From: Macrotis lagotis
Lineage: Eukaryota; Chordata; Mammalia; Peramelemorphia; Peramelidae
DNA: 64,000 nt
NCBI RefSeq assembly: GCF_037893015.1
Contig: NC_133660.1
Span: 161,132,937-161,196,936 of the forward strand
Direction of reading: 5' to 3'
Shown: positions 44,981 to 56,279 of the stretch, piece after piece
Numbering within the stretch: position 1 is the stretch's first letter
Layout: each line of letters starts with the position of its first letter
The notes under the pieces: generated by a model
Database searches by the model: none
Told to the model about the DNA's origin: nothing
The model's input: only the letters and a program-made list of their open reading frames with translations
Translations under genes and position numbers: made by a program

Positions 44981-47164
44981 ATGGGATGACAGTATTTTAC
45001 AGCCAGCTTTCAATTATCTATGTGTGGATTAGCCAAATCAGATTTAAAATACTAGACTGATTTCCGTTCCTGGCAAGTCTGCTTTTGGGTCATTTCTCCT
45101 GCTGTCAGCTCATGTGTATTCAGAGGATAGAAAACAAGTAATATTGGCCTCAATAAAATAGAATCAGGAAGATAATTGAGCAACCCAAAAATCATATGAT
45201 GTATTCCCAAACTCACCAAAAATTAGAGCAGATTTGCTAATGAGCTGCTGCTGTTTTGAATTACTCATATCATTGTTCCCCTACACAAGCAAGATAGAGA
45301 GCTGATTTTATAAACTTAATATTTGCCTGTGTAATCCAAATTTCTCCTTCATCTAAACAATTCTCATTAGATGTAGAGATTTTCCCACAGTGTAATCTTT
45401 TTTCTAATCCTTTAACACGTTTAAGCATCAAAGTTTTTTTTTTTTGAGAAGGCTTGGGATTCCTATGCTTCATTAGCGTAACCCCACCCAGGTTACCTGT
45501 TTTAAAAAGCCCTAAGGACATTGCTCTGTATTATAGTAATCATTATTATATCCCTGTTGTTGTCATAACAGTTTGAGTTGTGGATGGTCGGGGGAATTAA
45601 CTTCTAAGAGGACGTAATGTGAATGCTTGGAGAACAACACAGCAATCATAAGAACACAGTACTTAAAGCAGGCAGACACCCAAATACTGTTATTCTGGAA
45701 GGAAGGTTGTATTTCACTGGTGCAATGTCAAGTTTTTGAGGCCAGAGACTCTTTTCATTTTGTCTTTTTCACATCTACCACCTAGATTCTATGTAGTAGA
45801 AATTTAGAGCCATTTCCATGCCAAATGTTCACATGGACTATGTTTGACCCGTGACAAAGCCTTCCTAGCTTCTATTGGTCTAATCAGCCACAGTCAGACA
45901 CACTGAACTTTGACCCTCTTCAGAAATGAATAACTACAACCTATCAACCAACAAATCAACTTTAAAAGTACTTGTCAGATTGGATTGAGGGAGAAAGGAA
46001 AAGCTCACAAGGCAAATTTCCATCATTTCTATTCAAACTGCCATTAAATGCCTCCTCCCCATCCATCCACTATCCAAATAAAATTCATTTGAAGTTTGTG
46101 TCTTCCAACACTCAATGATGAGGCAACTCCAACACCACCTCTTAAGAGGCAAAAATAACCTCCTGCTATCTCTGCAGCCTGCAGCCTCTTCTGTCCTGCA
46201 GACTTACCATGGAGATAACATGCAAACCCACTTATATTTGCTGACTGTGAAGGCTCCCAGAGCATATATATAGCAGAAACATCCTGGTTTTAAAGAACAC
46301 AGTTGGCAAACCTCTTCTTTCACACCTAATCACCTACAGCAACACCCAGTCTAAGAATATTTCTTCATCATTGCCACTGTCTCACCAGTGCTCTGAGACA
46401 GATTAATGGAAGAAAATATTCTGCCCTGCTCTGCAGATGGAAAAACTGAACCAAACCAATCATCCCAGGTAAAGGTCTTCTTTGTCCATTTGCTTGAGTC
46501 TCTGAATGACTTTAATTCATGCCTCTTGATTACTGGGATGATTTAAACCCAGATCACTTCAGACTATTGGAAAAGTAGAATTTTAGAGCCAAAAATCACT
46601 GAGTTCAATCCCATCCTTTTTCTGGTTCATCTAAATGTTGGTGCTTTTTTCTTCTAGCTATATAAAATATAATATAGCTTAAAATAGATCTGTTCTTCCT
46701 GACTCCATAGTTCGGAGTATGTTAGTATTACATTATCACTACACAGACATTTGGAAGTGTATAGGATGTCCAGGGAGGACTAGCACTTTTGGTGTGAGGT
46801 TTAGGACTCCTCATCCACAATTAGTATCTGCCTGTCACCCTACACTCTAGCCTGGCCATCAATAAATGGTCTCAGCAGATGAGAAAAATCAGGTTGAGGG
46901 TAAGCAATAATCCTTTAATCTATGCATAAGTTAGAGAATGCCTATCCCAAGCCAATAAAGACTTCCCATGGAAGAATGGGAGATGAGAACAATTTGTCCA
47001 ACCAGTCATGAGGCCATGAAAGCAACCGAAGCATTCATTATGGGATGCATATAGCTTAGTCAGACACTAAAGACCCAAGAGGATCCCTGGCATCCCAGTC
47101 TTTTTTCTTGCCACTGAAATTCAATGACTCTGGAAGAGAGAATAAAGCTGACTATGTGTAAGAC
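44979..47164. other. Long stretch without a named repeat
   Basis: About 2.2 kb. No domain in any frame. 46385-46465 resembles 44090-44172. The last 500 bp may be the body of an RTE-type element whose tail follows, but I cannot confirm it. Confidence 0.35.
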
Positions 47165-47222
47165 AAGCACTCTATGATGTTATTGGTCCCCTTCAAAAAC
47201 AAAGAACCAACAACAATCTAGG
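47165..47222 (+). mobile_element. RTE-type SINE/LINE tail
   Basis: ATGATGTTATTGGTCCCCTT followed by CAAAAACAAAGAACCAACAACAA. Same tail type as 54600-54640. Confidence 0.5.
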
Positions 47223-47258
47223 TGTTTGTGAATACCTTATTTACAAATATTCCTTATT

Positions 47259-47402
47259 GGGGCAGCTAGGTGGCACAGTGGATAGAGCACCAGCCCTGGA
47301 GTCAGGAGTACATGAGTTCAAATTTGGCCTCAGATACTTAATAATTACCTAGCTGTGTGGCCTTGGACAAGTCACTTAACCCCATTGCCTTTGCAAAAAA
47401 AA
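47259..47402 (+). mobile_element. tRNA-derived SINE
   Basis: Full length. Flanks ACAAATATTCCTTATT (47243-47258) and ACAAATATCCTTTATT (47403-47418) form a target duplication with two mismatches. Confidence 0.9.
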
Positions 47403-47428
47403 ACAAATATCCTTTATTGACAATTGTG

Positions 47429-47429
<1 letters not shown>

Positions 47430-47473
<44 letters not shown>
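47430..47473. repeat. (CA)n microsatellite
   Basis: Uninterrupted CA run. Confidence 0.96.
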
Positions 47474-47474
<1 letters not shown>

Positions 47475-47911
47475 AGCTCCCATACTGCTACCTATTTTGA
47501 TTACTGTCTATTCATAAATTTGGAATCTTCTTAAAAGAGATGATGGAAATATTTTCAGTCAAGAGTTAATCATTCATCCTTTAATCCATCCATTTGCTTG
47601 TAACAGGCTAAATAATAATAATATCATCTCTGAATTTATACCATACACTAACAAAGAAACACAAAGTTATCTATTATCTTTTAGATTTATACAGGTTTCC
47701 ACATGTAAGACTCTGGATGAGCACAAAAGTTGAACTGCCCTTGAAAAAGGATCAGCTTTATTACAAAGCATTTTATACCCTAGATTTAATAGATGAGTAA
47801 TTCATTGCTGAGATTTATGTAAAGCTTTATTTATTACAGTTTTTCAGATTATCTTATTATTAGCTCTTGGGGGGTAGGTGGAGAAGATTCTTTTACCATC
47901 AGTTTCTGTGA
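47474..47911. other. Unassigned non-coding stretch
   Basis: Nothing recognised. Confidence 0.35.
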
Positions 47912-48110
47912 AGAGGGGATAGGGGATAGTGGAAAGGTTATTAGACTTGGGGGTCAGAAAGACACGGCATCAAAATCCTTCAGATATTTTTTCACTGTGT
48001 GATCCTGGGTAAGTCTTTCTGCCTCTGTTTTCTAATCTGTAAAATGAGGCTGTTGGACTCCATAATCTCTGGAGTCCCTAGTTCTAGTTCTAAATCTATG
48101 ATCCTATGTA
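47912..48110 (+). mobile_element. MIR
   Basis: TTAGACTTGGGGGTCAGAAA, GTGATCCTGGGTAAGTC, TCTGTAAAATGAGGCTG, and the TCTAAATCTATGATCCTATG end. Confidence 0.75.
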
Positions 48111-49029
48111 ATCTATGCAATTTTGTATGTAATAAATCATCCATGAAGATAAACTAAATCATTGAACTAGTCACTTAGGTCAGCTCTATAAATCTGACAG
48201 TTGGTGGTCTTAACAACTTGACCACTGAGCTGAGAGTTAGGTGTTAATTCAACTTTCTCTGTTCTTGTAGAATGGCTTTCCTTTGAGAATGTTATTATGA
48301 ACCACTTCTCAACCAATTCAAGAAAAGCATGGGGTAAGAGATGGATGGGTGGTCTGGCCTGAATGTATTAATTGAAACAATCGGATAGCTTATCCAGCTG
48401 GGTCAGGAACAAATCTGCTCTGCAAGGTAGGGAAACATGTCACAGATTCCAGATGCAGCCTAGCCTGGCATCAGTATTCTACAGTCCTGGCTCTTCGCCA
48501 AGCTATCTCCACCCTCCTCTCTCCCTTCTTTGTCCCATCGGTGCATTCTTTCTCTGCTCTTAAGTACAGGGATGAGATTTACTGGGGGTGATTCAACTCT
48601 AAACTGAGTCTCTGTTGTTCCTCCTTACAAGAGATATGCTCTGGCTGGATAATTCATGGGGTTAAAACAACAAAGCACAACCCTCCAGAAGGCAAGGGAG
48701 GGACCTGAGTTATTTCTCCAGATTTCACTTTTTTGGCTTGAACATGCCCAATCCTGGTTGTGATGAGGAACAAAACAGCCCAACACTGTGGCAGATTTTC
48801 TAAAACAGCCCATGATGATGATGACAACTATTATTGTCCACATAAAGAAAATAATTTGACAATCACGTGCTGCTTCTCTTTCTCTTTCTTTATCAATTAA
48901 TAGGTGAGAAATGGGAGAATTGGGAAATGGAGAAAGATGAGTTATTAGTAGCATCAACACTCATCTATAAAAAAAAATTAATGTTTTGACCACTGTCAAA
49001 ATATACATACTTAAACCAGAGAGGAAATG
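48111..49029. other. Unassigned non-coding stretch
   Basis: No named repeat. Open frames at 48372-48563 and 48625-48960 (minus) show no recognisable domain. Confidence 0.35.
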
Positions 49030-49295
49030 TTGCTTAAAATATGACTCTCCCTTACTCCTAACCAACCCTTTATGGAGGGGGGGTAGATTCACAGGTGTTA
49101 CACATTACATATATTTTTGGACTTTTTCAATGTATTGATTGATTTACTGATTTTTTCCTCCTTTTTCTTTTTCTGTTTTTAAAAAATACTATTTATTACT
49201 TGGAATGGTTTCTGGAAGAGAGAGGAGGAAGGATGGGGGGGGAATGATGTTGATATAAAAAACAAAAGCCATCCATAAACTTAATAATAAAAAAT
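49030..49295 (+). mobile_element. Retroelement 3' end (tentative)
   Basis: TATATTTTTGGACTTTTTCA, TTACTTGGAATGGTTTCTGG, a GGAGGAAGG block and the tail AAAAACAAAAGCCATCC...AATAATAAAAA look like a LINE or LTR-type 3' end. The family is not identified. Confidence 0.35.
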
Positions 49296-49389
49296 TTTTA
49301 TAATAAATTCTGAAGAAGACCCATTAGGATTTGGAAGATATGTTCATGAAAGTAGTAAATATATTGCTGTTTACCACTACAAATACATA

Positions 49390-49413
49390 TCTATCTCTCT
49401 ATCTATCTATCTA

Positions 49414-49446
<33 letters not shown>

Positions 49447-49447
49447 G
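49390..49447. repeat. (TATC)n(TC)n(TA)n microsatellite
   Basis: Three consecutive short arrays. Confidence 0.93.
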
Positions 49448-49464
49448 CACAGGAAAACAAATGC

Positions 49465-49620
49465 TATATACCTAGGGATCTTGGATAAATCAGTTCAAGT
49501 CTCTGGGACTCAGTTTCCTTAACTGTAAAATAAGGGGAATTTTGATCAGATGACCTCAAACTTCTGTTTCCAAATCCATTGATTTCTTTCAGCTCCCAGT
49601 CTGTGATCCTGTGATCAACT
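49465..49620 (+). mobile_element. MIR (degraded)
   Basis: CTGGGACTCAGTTTCCTTAA, then CTGTAAAATAAGGGG and CAGTCTGTGATCCTGTGATC. Confidence 0.55.
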
Positions 49621-49742
49621 TTACTGATTCAAACTAGTCCTTTGATCCCTCTGCTCAAATGCCAAAAAGCAACAGAGTCAATATGGCATTTGGTTGAGCT
49701 GAACAGTAAATACTTGAGTTGATAGATTAAGTTGCCATCTTA

Positions 49743-49982
49743 GTAAATGATTCTAGACTGGAAGTCAAGATGATCTAGGTTCATAATGCTAGGAGCCTCT
49801 AACACTAGCTGGGAAGATCACTTTATCTCTTTGAGGTGCCATCTTTTCATCATCTTTACAATGGAGTTAATATGCATACCCATTACATCATAGAGCTGGC
49901 AAGAGGGAGGCTCATTTGGAGTTTGTGTTAATCACTTTGCAAACTTTAAAGCTTTATAAATAAATGTCAGCTCTTCTTGTTA
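49743..49982 (+). mobile_element. MIR (degraded)
   Basis: TTCTAGACTGGAAGTCAAG, TTTATCTCTTTGAGG, CATCATCTTTACAATGGAG, CACTTTGCAAACTTTAAAGC. Confidence 0.6.
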
Positions 49983-50093
49983 TCCATACCCACATTTTTG
50001 ACTCCACAAATAATAAATTAACCATCAATCCAGTCCTTTACTTAAGAGAGTTTATAGTAAGATTGCAATCAACCTACTGAATACCTTATTTCC

Positions 50094-50158
<65 letters not shown>

Positions 50159-50259
50159 TCTTTCTCTGACTTTCTGTCCTGTCTTTGTCTCTGTCTTTTT
50201 GTCTATCTCTGTCTCTCCTGGTGCCTTCCCCTCTGAGGAGATGACCGCTATTTATTTTA

Positions 50260-50303
<44 letters not shown>
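50094..50303. repeat. (CA)n, TCTG-rich and (TAGA)n microsatellites
   Basis: (CA)n at 50094-50152, TCTG-rich at 50159-50218, (TAGA)n at 50261-50303. The minus frame across them is an artefact. Confidence 0.93.
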
Positions 50304-50304
<1 letters not shown>

Positions 50305-50395
50305 GATATGTATATATGCATATATAAATATATAAATATCTTATATGTACATAGCTGTTTGCATATCATTTCATCCATTAGAATATGAGTTTCCT

Positions 50396-50533
50396 CAGCT
50401 CGGTGGCACAGTGGATAGAGTACCAGTCCTGGAGTCAGGAGGACCTGAGTTCAAATGCGGATTCAGGCACAATAATTACCTAGCTGTGTGACCTTGGACA
50501 AGTCACAACTCCATTACCTTAAATAAATAAAAT
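50396..50533 (+). mobile_element. tRNA-derived SINE
   Basis: CAGCTCGGTGGCACAGTGG head, GTTCAAATGCGG B box, and a divergent ACCTTAAATAAATAAAATTT tail leading into (TAA)n. Confidence 0.85.
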
Positions 50534-50540
50534 TTAAATA

Positions 50541-50541
50541 C

Positions 50542-50575
<34 letters not shown>
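50541..50575. repeat. (TAA)n microsatellite
   Basis: Grown from the SINE A-rich tail. Confidence 0.93.
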
Positions 50576-50576
<1 letters not shown>

Positions 50577-50695
50577 TGAGCTTCCTGAGGTCAAGGACCA
50601 TGCCTCTATTTTTTTTCTTGGAGCCTCCTATGCTTATCTCAGTGTTTGGCAGAAATACAGTTAGTACTAAATAAATGTTGGTTGAAGGATTGAAT
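50576..50695 (+). mobile_element. L2 3' tail
   Basis: GAGCTTCCTGAGGTCAAGGA, then CATGCCTCTA, CAGTGTTTGGCAG and TAAATAAATGTTGGTTGAAG. Confidence 0.65.
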
Positions 50696-51572
50696 AGTTG
50701 ACTGAAAGGGGCAGAGCAAAGGGGCAGTGGGTCTGACTTTATAGAACAGTTGTCAGTACGTGCTGCAAGGACTCCAGTGAATAAATGGAACATGCAAGAT
50801 TAATATTAATTAAAACAAGCAGCCCAGCTCCCTAGAACGTCAAACTGCCAAACCAATAGGATTTATTGTTAGGTGTTACTGACTTTTAAAATAACAAAAT
50901 CTGACATGTTTGCTTGACAAACTGTGGGAAGGAATAGGTGACAGAGATGATATGGTCACTGATGATCAAGGAGAATGACATGTCTTACGCTTCATCCACA
51001 TTTGCCATCTCTCTTTCTTCTTTCTTCATGAAGCAATAAGCAACATGTTCTGTGAGGACACAGTGTACCTTACTCCATGTATTAGAAGGCAACAGGCAAC
51101 GTGTGTTCTTGTTTTTATTATACCAGATGAAATGGGAGGAGTTATGATTCCTCTGGCTTCTGTTCTCATCTTATGAGCTTGAACAAACCTGCCAAATTGT
51201 TTATGCCTTAATCAAACTCAGAATTAGGGTTTAGGTAAAGGTAGGCAGACACCAAGGTGCCTCATGTGGGGATTGTTGAGAAAGAGACCACAGTGAAGAA
51301 AAATATAATAGTCCCTAAATACATACTCTAGAGCCAGAAAATTCTGCTTTTGGAGAGGTATATAGAGATGCTATTGATTTCTTTTTTTTTTTTTACATCT
51401 TTGGAGATTTCTCAAGTATCTTTCTCCCTCTCCCAGAGAGACATCACATATAATAAATAGTATTTTTAAATTCAAAAAGAAAGAAAATGAAGAGAGAAAA
51501 ATTGATCATTGTGTTGAAAACATTTATAGATATTTTATTAGAAGTCAAATTGTGTCTGTACAGTGAAGATTT
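50696..51572. other. Unassigned non-coding stretch
   Basis: Nothing recognised. Confidence 0.35.
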
Positions 51573-51589
51573 AAAGTATACTTACTTGG

Positions 51590-51753
51590 GGGCAGCTAAG
51601 TGGTGCAGTGGATAGAGCAGCAGCCCTGGAGTCAGGAGTACCTGAGTTCAAATCCAGCCTCAGACACTTAATAATTACCTAGCTGTGTGGCCTTGGGCAA
51701 GCCACTTAACCCTTTGAAAAATGTTTAAAAAAAGACAATAACAAAACAAAAAC
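51590..51753 (+). mobile_element. tRNA-derived SINE
   Basis: Full length with a complex A-rich tail (AAAAAAAGACAATAACAAAA). Target duplication AAAGTATACTTACTTGG (51573-51589) versus AAAGTATATTTACTTGG (51754-51770), one mismatch in 17. Confidence 0.92.
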
Positions 51754-51770
51754 AAAGTATATTTACTTGG

Positions 51771-52311
51771 AACACTACTTTTGCCTAGCAGATACAATGT
51801 GTTATGGTGGCCTCAAGTCCTTCAACTGTAAAATAAGTTTAGACTAAAGTTTTAAAAGGAAAATGAATTCTTTCTTTTCTTTTCTATACTGAAGAAAATC
51901 TCACTGAGAAAGAGAAAGCTCTTTTGAGAGCTTGGTTAAAGATCTTGGTGGGAGAACTGATGGGGTAGCATAGTCTACAGAAAAGAAAACTGGATTGCTA
52001 CAATAGCCAGGATCATTTTTTACTCTTGGCCAAATTGAAATGGGTGATGGTTGAAATCAATGTTGCTCACCCCCTTCTCCCACCCCAATTCGTAACTGTT
52101 TATTTGCTTTCATACTAAAGTGTAAATAACAGATGATGCAGTCTTATTTTGTGGGGAGAGGAAGGAGGCTACATTTTAACAGGGATTAAATCTTAAGCTA
52201 AAGTAATGAATCATCTTGGCAGAATTTCAAGCATCATTGATGCAGAAGAGTAATATATGGAGGGGGGATTAGAGGAAACTTTATCCCCTGACATATCCAC
52301 AATTCCCTGTT
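51771..52311. other. Unassigned non-coding stretch
   Basis: No named repeat over about 540 bp. Candidate unique or conserved non-coding sequence. Confidence 0.35.
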
Positions 52312-52468
52312 CTGAATCTTGGTCCTGTCTTTAACTGTATACTTTGGACAAGTCAATTCATTTCTCTGTGCCTCCATTTCTCCATTTGCAAAATAGAGCC
52401 AGTCCTATCTTTGCCCAACTCCAAAATAATGCTTTGAAAGTCATCTCTCTGAAAATACTTTGAGATGA
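52312..52468 (+). mobile_element. MIR (degraded)
   Basis: CTTTGGACAAGTCAATTCAT, TTCTCTGTGCCTCC, CATTTGCAAAATAGAGCCAG. Confidence 0.55.
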
Positions 52469-53005
52469 CATGTTCCATGACATGGGAACTCAGTTCACCC
52501 TCTAAGGTACATTTTTGAAGGGTATAATTGATTCAACATTAACACTATTTGAAATCCAAGGCACAGTCTGAAATATTTTCCTTTCTCCTCCTTTCTTCCT
52601 TACTCAGTCATTTGTATTCACTCTTGTTTTCTGTTGGGAATCCTGGCATTCACTAGGTTTGCCTCTAGCCAATAGTTCCATATTTGGTGTAGTTAATCAC
52701 ATTTTACAAATGTGGATCCAAGTCTCAAGCCTCAAAAGTTCTCCAGAAAGGGAAAAATGAAAAGAGCACTTAGTATCATGCTGACAAAGGATTTGAGTTT
52801 GGATCCCAGTTCTGCATTTGGAAAGTTTGATCTCTCCTGTGTGTGTCTCACAGAGCTTTTCCATGCCTTTCCACCATGAACCAACAAACACAAGGAAATG
52901 CACAGGCCTGGATCAACCACAGGTATTTATGAGAAATGAGTGGATAGATACAGTCTTGATCAGACTAGAAGAACTCACTTGAGATTGGGTACCAAACATA
53001 TCCAG
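52469..53005. other. Unassigned non-coding stretch
   Basis: Nothing recognised. Confidence 0.35.
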
Positions 53006-53019
53006 ATAGATTTAGATAG

Positions 53020-53173
53020 GGGCAGCTAGGTGGTTCAGTGGATAGAGCACCAGCCCTGGAGTCAAGAGGTCAGGGATTCAAAATCAGCCTCAGACACTTA
53101 ATAATTACTTAGCTGTGTGACCTTGGACAAGTCACTTTAATACCATTGCCTTGCAAAAAAACCCCAAAAACAA
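53020..53173 (+). mobile_element. tRNA-derived SINE
   Basis: Full length. Target duplication ATAGATTTAGATAG (53006-53019) versus ATAGATCTAGATAG (53174-53187). The B box is altered (GGGATTCAAAATC). Confidence 0.9.
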
Positions 53174-53280
53174 ATAGATCTAGATAGAAAAAAGTAAAAA
53201 CCTAATTCCTTCCCATTCCTTCCTTCTGTGTGTTTCTCTGTGCTCTGGTCAGTTGATCAATAGTTCTTGAGAAAAAAGAA

Positions 53281-53340
53281 TGGGAGGGAGAGGAGAGGTG
53301 AGGAGGGGAGGGGAGGGGAGGAAAGGAGTGGAGAGAAAAA
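53281..53340. repeat. GGGGA-rich purine tract
   Basis: Degenerate (GGGGA)n, all purine except a few T. Confidence 0.9.
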
Positions 53341-53341
53341 G

Positions 53342-53541
53342 TGGGGCAGCCAGGTGGCATAGTGGATGGAGCCCTGGTCCTGGAGTCAGGAGTACCTGAA
53401 TTCAATTCCGACCTCAGACACTTAATAATTACCTAGCTGTGTCGCCTTAGACAAGCCACTTAACCCCATTTGCCTTAAAAAAAGAATTACCTAGCTGTGT
53501 GACCTTGGACAAGTCACTTAACCCCATTGCCTAGCAAAAAT
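53342..53541 (+). mobile_element. tRNA-derived SINE with duplicated 3' module
   Basis: Normal copy to about 53480 (head GTGGGGCAGCCAGGTGGCAT). The section beginning AATTACCTAGCTGTGT appears twice: at about 53427-53477 and again at 53485-53540, the second ending CATTGCCTAGCAAAAAT. Confidence 0.88.
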
Positions 53542-54005
53542 AAAGAAAACAAAAATCTTATCCTTTGGCACTTGCTCCTTTCTTGAGTTTTCACTTCTCC
53601 AGTGTCTGTAAGGGAATGGATTGAAGGAGGGAAGCCACCAAACTGCTGTTACAAAATCACTCTGCTAGCAACCCCATTGCTACTGCTGCTCAATGGGGCT
53701 GGAGTGAAAGCCTTCCTTCACCTCTCTGGGAACTGACTTTTGAGAAATTTAGAAAATTGCTGATACTGTAAAAGTTTCCTCTTTTCCTGAACTAGGGATA
53801 AATATGACTTTCAGAATTATTAGCACCTCAAGCCCCCTCACCAGGCAGCCAGACCAAGCCCTGGCAAAAGGACTGTTCCATTCAGAGTATGTAATGTTTC
53901 CATTATTGCCATGGCCAAGTGACTACTTAAAGTGCTGTCTCTCCTTGAAGAGAAGATAAAGGAACTCAAGGAACATCTCCCCAACTTTCTAGGTTATTAA
54001 GAAAA

Positions 54006-54212
54006 ACTGAATCTTCCTGGTCCTGGGGTCAGGAAGACCTGAGTTCAAATTCAGTCTCAAACACTTACTATGTGACCCTGGGCAAGTCAGTCAACCTTTG
54101 TCTGCCTCAGTTTCTTCAACTATAAAATGATAATAATAGCATCTACCTCCCAGTTTTGCCATGAGGATCAGATGAGATGATTAAGTTCTTAGCAGTGTCT
54201 TATTAAATGCCT
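54006..54212 (+). mobile_element. MIR/MAR1-type CORE-SINE
   Basis: CCTGGGGTCAGGAAGACCTG, GTTCAAATTCAGTC, GTGACCCTGGGCAAGTCAG, TGAGGATCAGATGAGATGAT. Confidence 0.75.
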
Positions 54213-54262
54213 ATTTCCTTCCTTCCTTCCTTCTTTCCTTCTTTCCTTTCTTCTTTCTTTCC
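54213..54262. repeat. (CTTC)n-rich tract
   Basis: Degenerate CCTT/CTTT repeats. Confidence 0.9.
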
Positions 54263-54274
54263 ATAATACTTCTT

Positions 54275-54460
54275 TAAGAAATTTTATTTAAGGCAATGGA
54301 GTTAAGTGATTCACTCAAGGTAACACAGCTAGGCAATTATTAAATGTCAGAGGCTGGATTTGAACTCAATTCCTCCTGACTCCAGGACTGGTGCTCTCAC
54401 ATGTCCAATTGTCTTTCCATCATTTCAAAGTGGCTGTCCACTATGCCACCTAGCTCCCCT
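54275..54460 (-). mobile_element. tRNA-derived SINE, antisense, with foreign 40-bp insert
   Basis: Exact target duplication CCATAATACTTCTT at 54261-54274 and 54461-54474 bounds the element. Between CTGGTGCTCT and CCACTATGCCACCTAGC, where other copies simply read TATCCACTG, an unrelated block is present. The 46 bp at 54395-54440 are identical to 55587-55632 in the L2 relic downstream. Confidence 0.9.
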
Positions 54461-54474
54461 CCATAATACTTCTT

Positions 54475-54645
54475 AACCTCCCATTACATCCAGGGCCATT
54501 TCCAATCATGCTGGACCCAGATGACTCTGAAGGAGAAAGTGAAGTTGGTAATTTCCTCACTTAAATCCAATTCACTTGTGTGTCATGGTATCACCTCCCT
54601 GATGTCATCATCCTTTTTGAGAAAATGAAGGCCAAACAATAACTC
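54475..54645 (+). mobile_element. RTE-type SINE
   Basis: AGATGACTCTGAAGGAGAAA, then GTGAAGTTGG, ACTTAAATCCAATTCACTTG, ATCACCTCCCTGATGTCATC and a tail AAAATGAAGGCCAAACAATA. I know this as a common marsupial RTE-derived SINE. Confidence 0.65.
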
Positions 54646-54839
54646 CTTAACTACTTCAAAGTTTCAAAGATGAAGCTTCTTTCTAGACACTACCGTTACT
54701 TAAATTATTAAAATTCTTCATCTTGTGGGTCAGGAAGAATGGTCGAGGGACTTGATATTCAAGGTTAGGAGGAACATAGCTAGAGGCTGCTTAGCTGCCT
54801 TTGACAATTCAAGTCACTGGATTCAGATGAGCTTTATCC

Positions 54840-55210
54840 TTAGGTACTGAAAGAAATCATGGAGCATTTGAGAAGTACTGCATGATTAAGGAGGGCAAAT
54901 ACCCCATCTTTCAGTAAAGAGAAAAGAAAGAAAATAGAGTGTGCAAACTTTAGGTCAGTGAATTTGAGTTTGAATCTCAGAAAAATTCTGGAATGCATTA
55001 TGAAAGTATAGCTGACAAACATTTAAAAAGTGATCATAAAAAAAATCAGTATCAGTTCCTAAAAACAGATTGTGACAGACTAACATCTTTTTTGGACAGG
55101 GGTTGTTAAATTGTGAATCAGAACAATGTTATAGATTTTAGTAAAGTTTTTAACAGCATCTCTCATGTTTTTCTTATGGATGAGATAGGGATTTATGGAT
55201 GAAACAAAAA
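54840..55210 (+). mobile_element. CR1/L3-type LINE reverse-transcriptase relic
   Basis: Around 55132-55182 one frame reads IDFSKVFNSISHVFLMD. This matches the (L)DFSKAFD-x-VSH motif of CR1/L2/L3 reverse transcriptases. Flanking frames are broken. It is an old coding relic without function. Confidence 0.55.
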
Positions 55211-55274
55211 TTCCTACTTGTGTGGGTCTTTACCAACAGTTCAAATAGAACTAAGCTGATTAAAGTTTTTCAGG

Positions 55275-55915
55275 TTAACCATTCTCTTTGACCTCTGCAA
55301 TGGTTTACATTGCTTCTCTTTTGGTTTTCAGGACACCCCTCTCTCCTGGTTCTCCTACCTATGAGACAGCTGCTTCTTCTCAGTCTTCTTTGTTAGATCC
55401 TTATCCAGATCACACCCTCTAACTGGGGGTGTTCATAAGGGTTCTGGGCTTGGGCCCTTTTGTCTCCTCCTCTATACAACTTCAGTGACCTCATCAATTC
55501 CCATGGACTTAATTACTATCTTAATTACTATGCAGAAGATTCTCAAATCTATTCATACTGCCCCCATCCTCTCTGCTGAGCTTGAATCTCACATGTCCAA
55601 TTGTCTTTCCATCATTTCAAAGTGGCTGTCCAAATTTGTCCAAAATGAGCTCCTCCATCTATTGCCTTTCCTAGCTTCCTGTAAATCTTAATTAATCCCA
55701 TCTTCTACAGAAAGACTTTCAAAAGCTCTCTAAATTCTAGTACTATCCTTCATAATGGTTCCCTATGTATTCTATAAATAGCCTGTTTGCATATACACTT
55801 GTCTCCGCTGTCCCTTATTAGACTTGAAGGCAGGGATTATCTTTTGCCTCTTTTTCATATCTCCAGAGCCTGACACATAATAAATGCTCATTGATTGATT
55901 GATTGAATGCCTGTG
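55275..55915 (+). mobile_element. L2 relic (RT region to 3' end)
   Basis: CACCCCTCTCTCCTGGTTCT, GGGCTTGGGCCCTTTTGTCT, TGACCTCATCAATTCCCATG, then the tail ACTTGAAGGCAGGGATTATC and TAATAAATGCTCATTGATTG, in L2 order. Source of the 46 bp found at 54395-54440. Confidence 0.75.
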
Positions 55916-56239
55916 TATCAGAATTAATTAAATATATTTCTTAAACTGCATTTTAAATTTTGACTTTCTTTTGGTAAAGTAATATAAATCTTCCCAACCT
56001 TACCCAATACTACCCCAAGTTAAATTATTAGTTGGACTTTATTCAAATTTAATTATCATATTATTGTTATATTAGAACAGTTCATTTTTTAAATGTCTAA
56101 CATTGAACACCCCATGATGTAATAAAGACTGCCTCTTTAAAGCTGATTTTTAAAATATTTTTTCTGCCCAAATTGTATTGCCTCCTAAAACTAAACATTA
56201 AAACTGTTTTCTTGCTGAAGATTTTGTCTCTTTGATATC

Positions 56240-56279
<40 letters not shown>

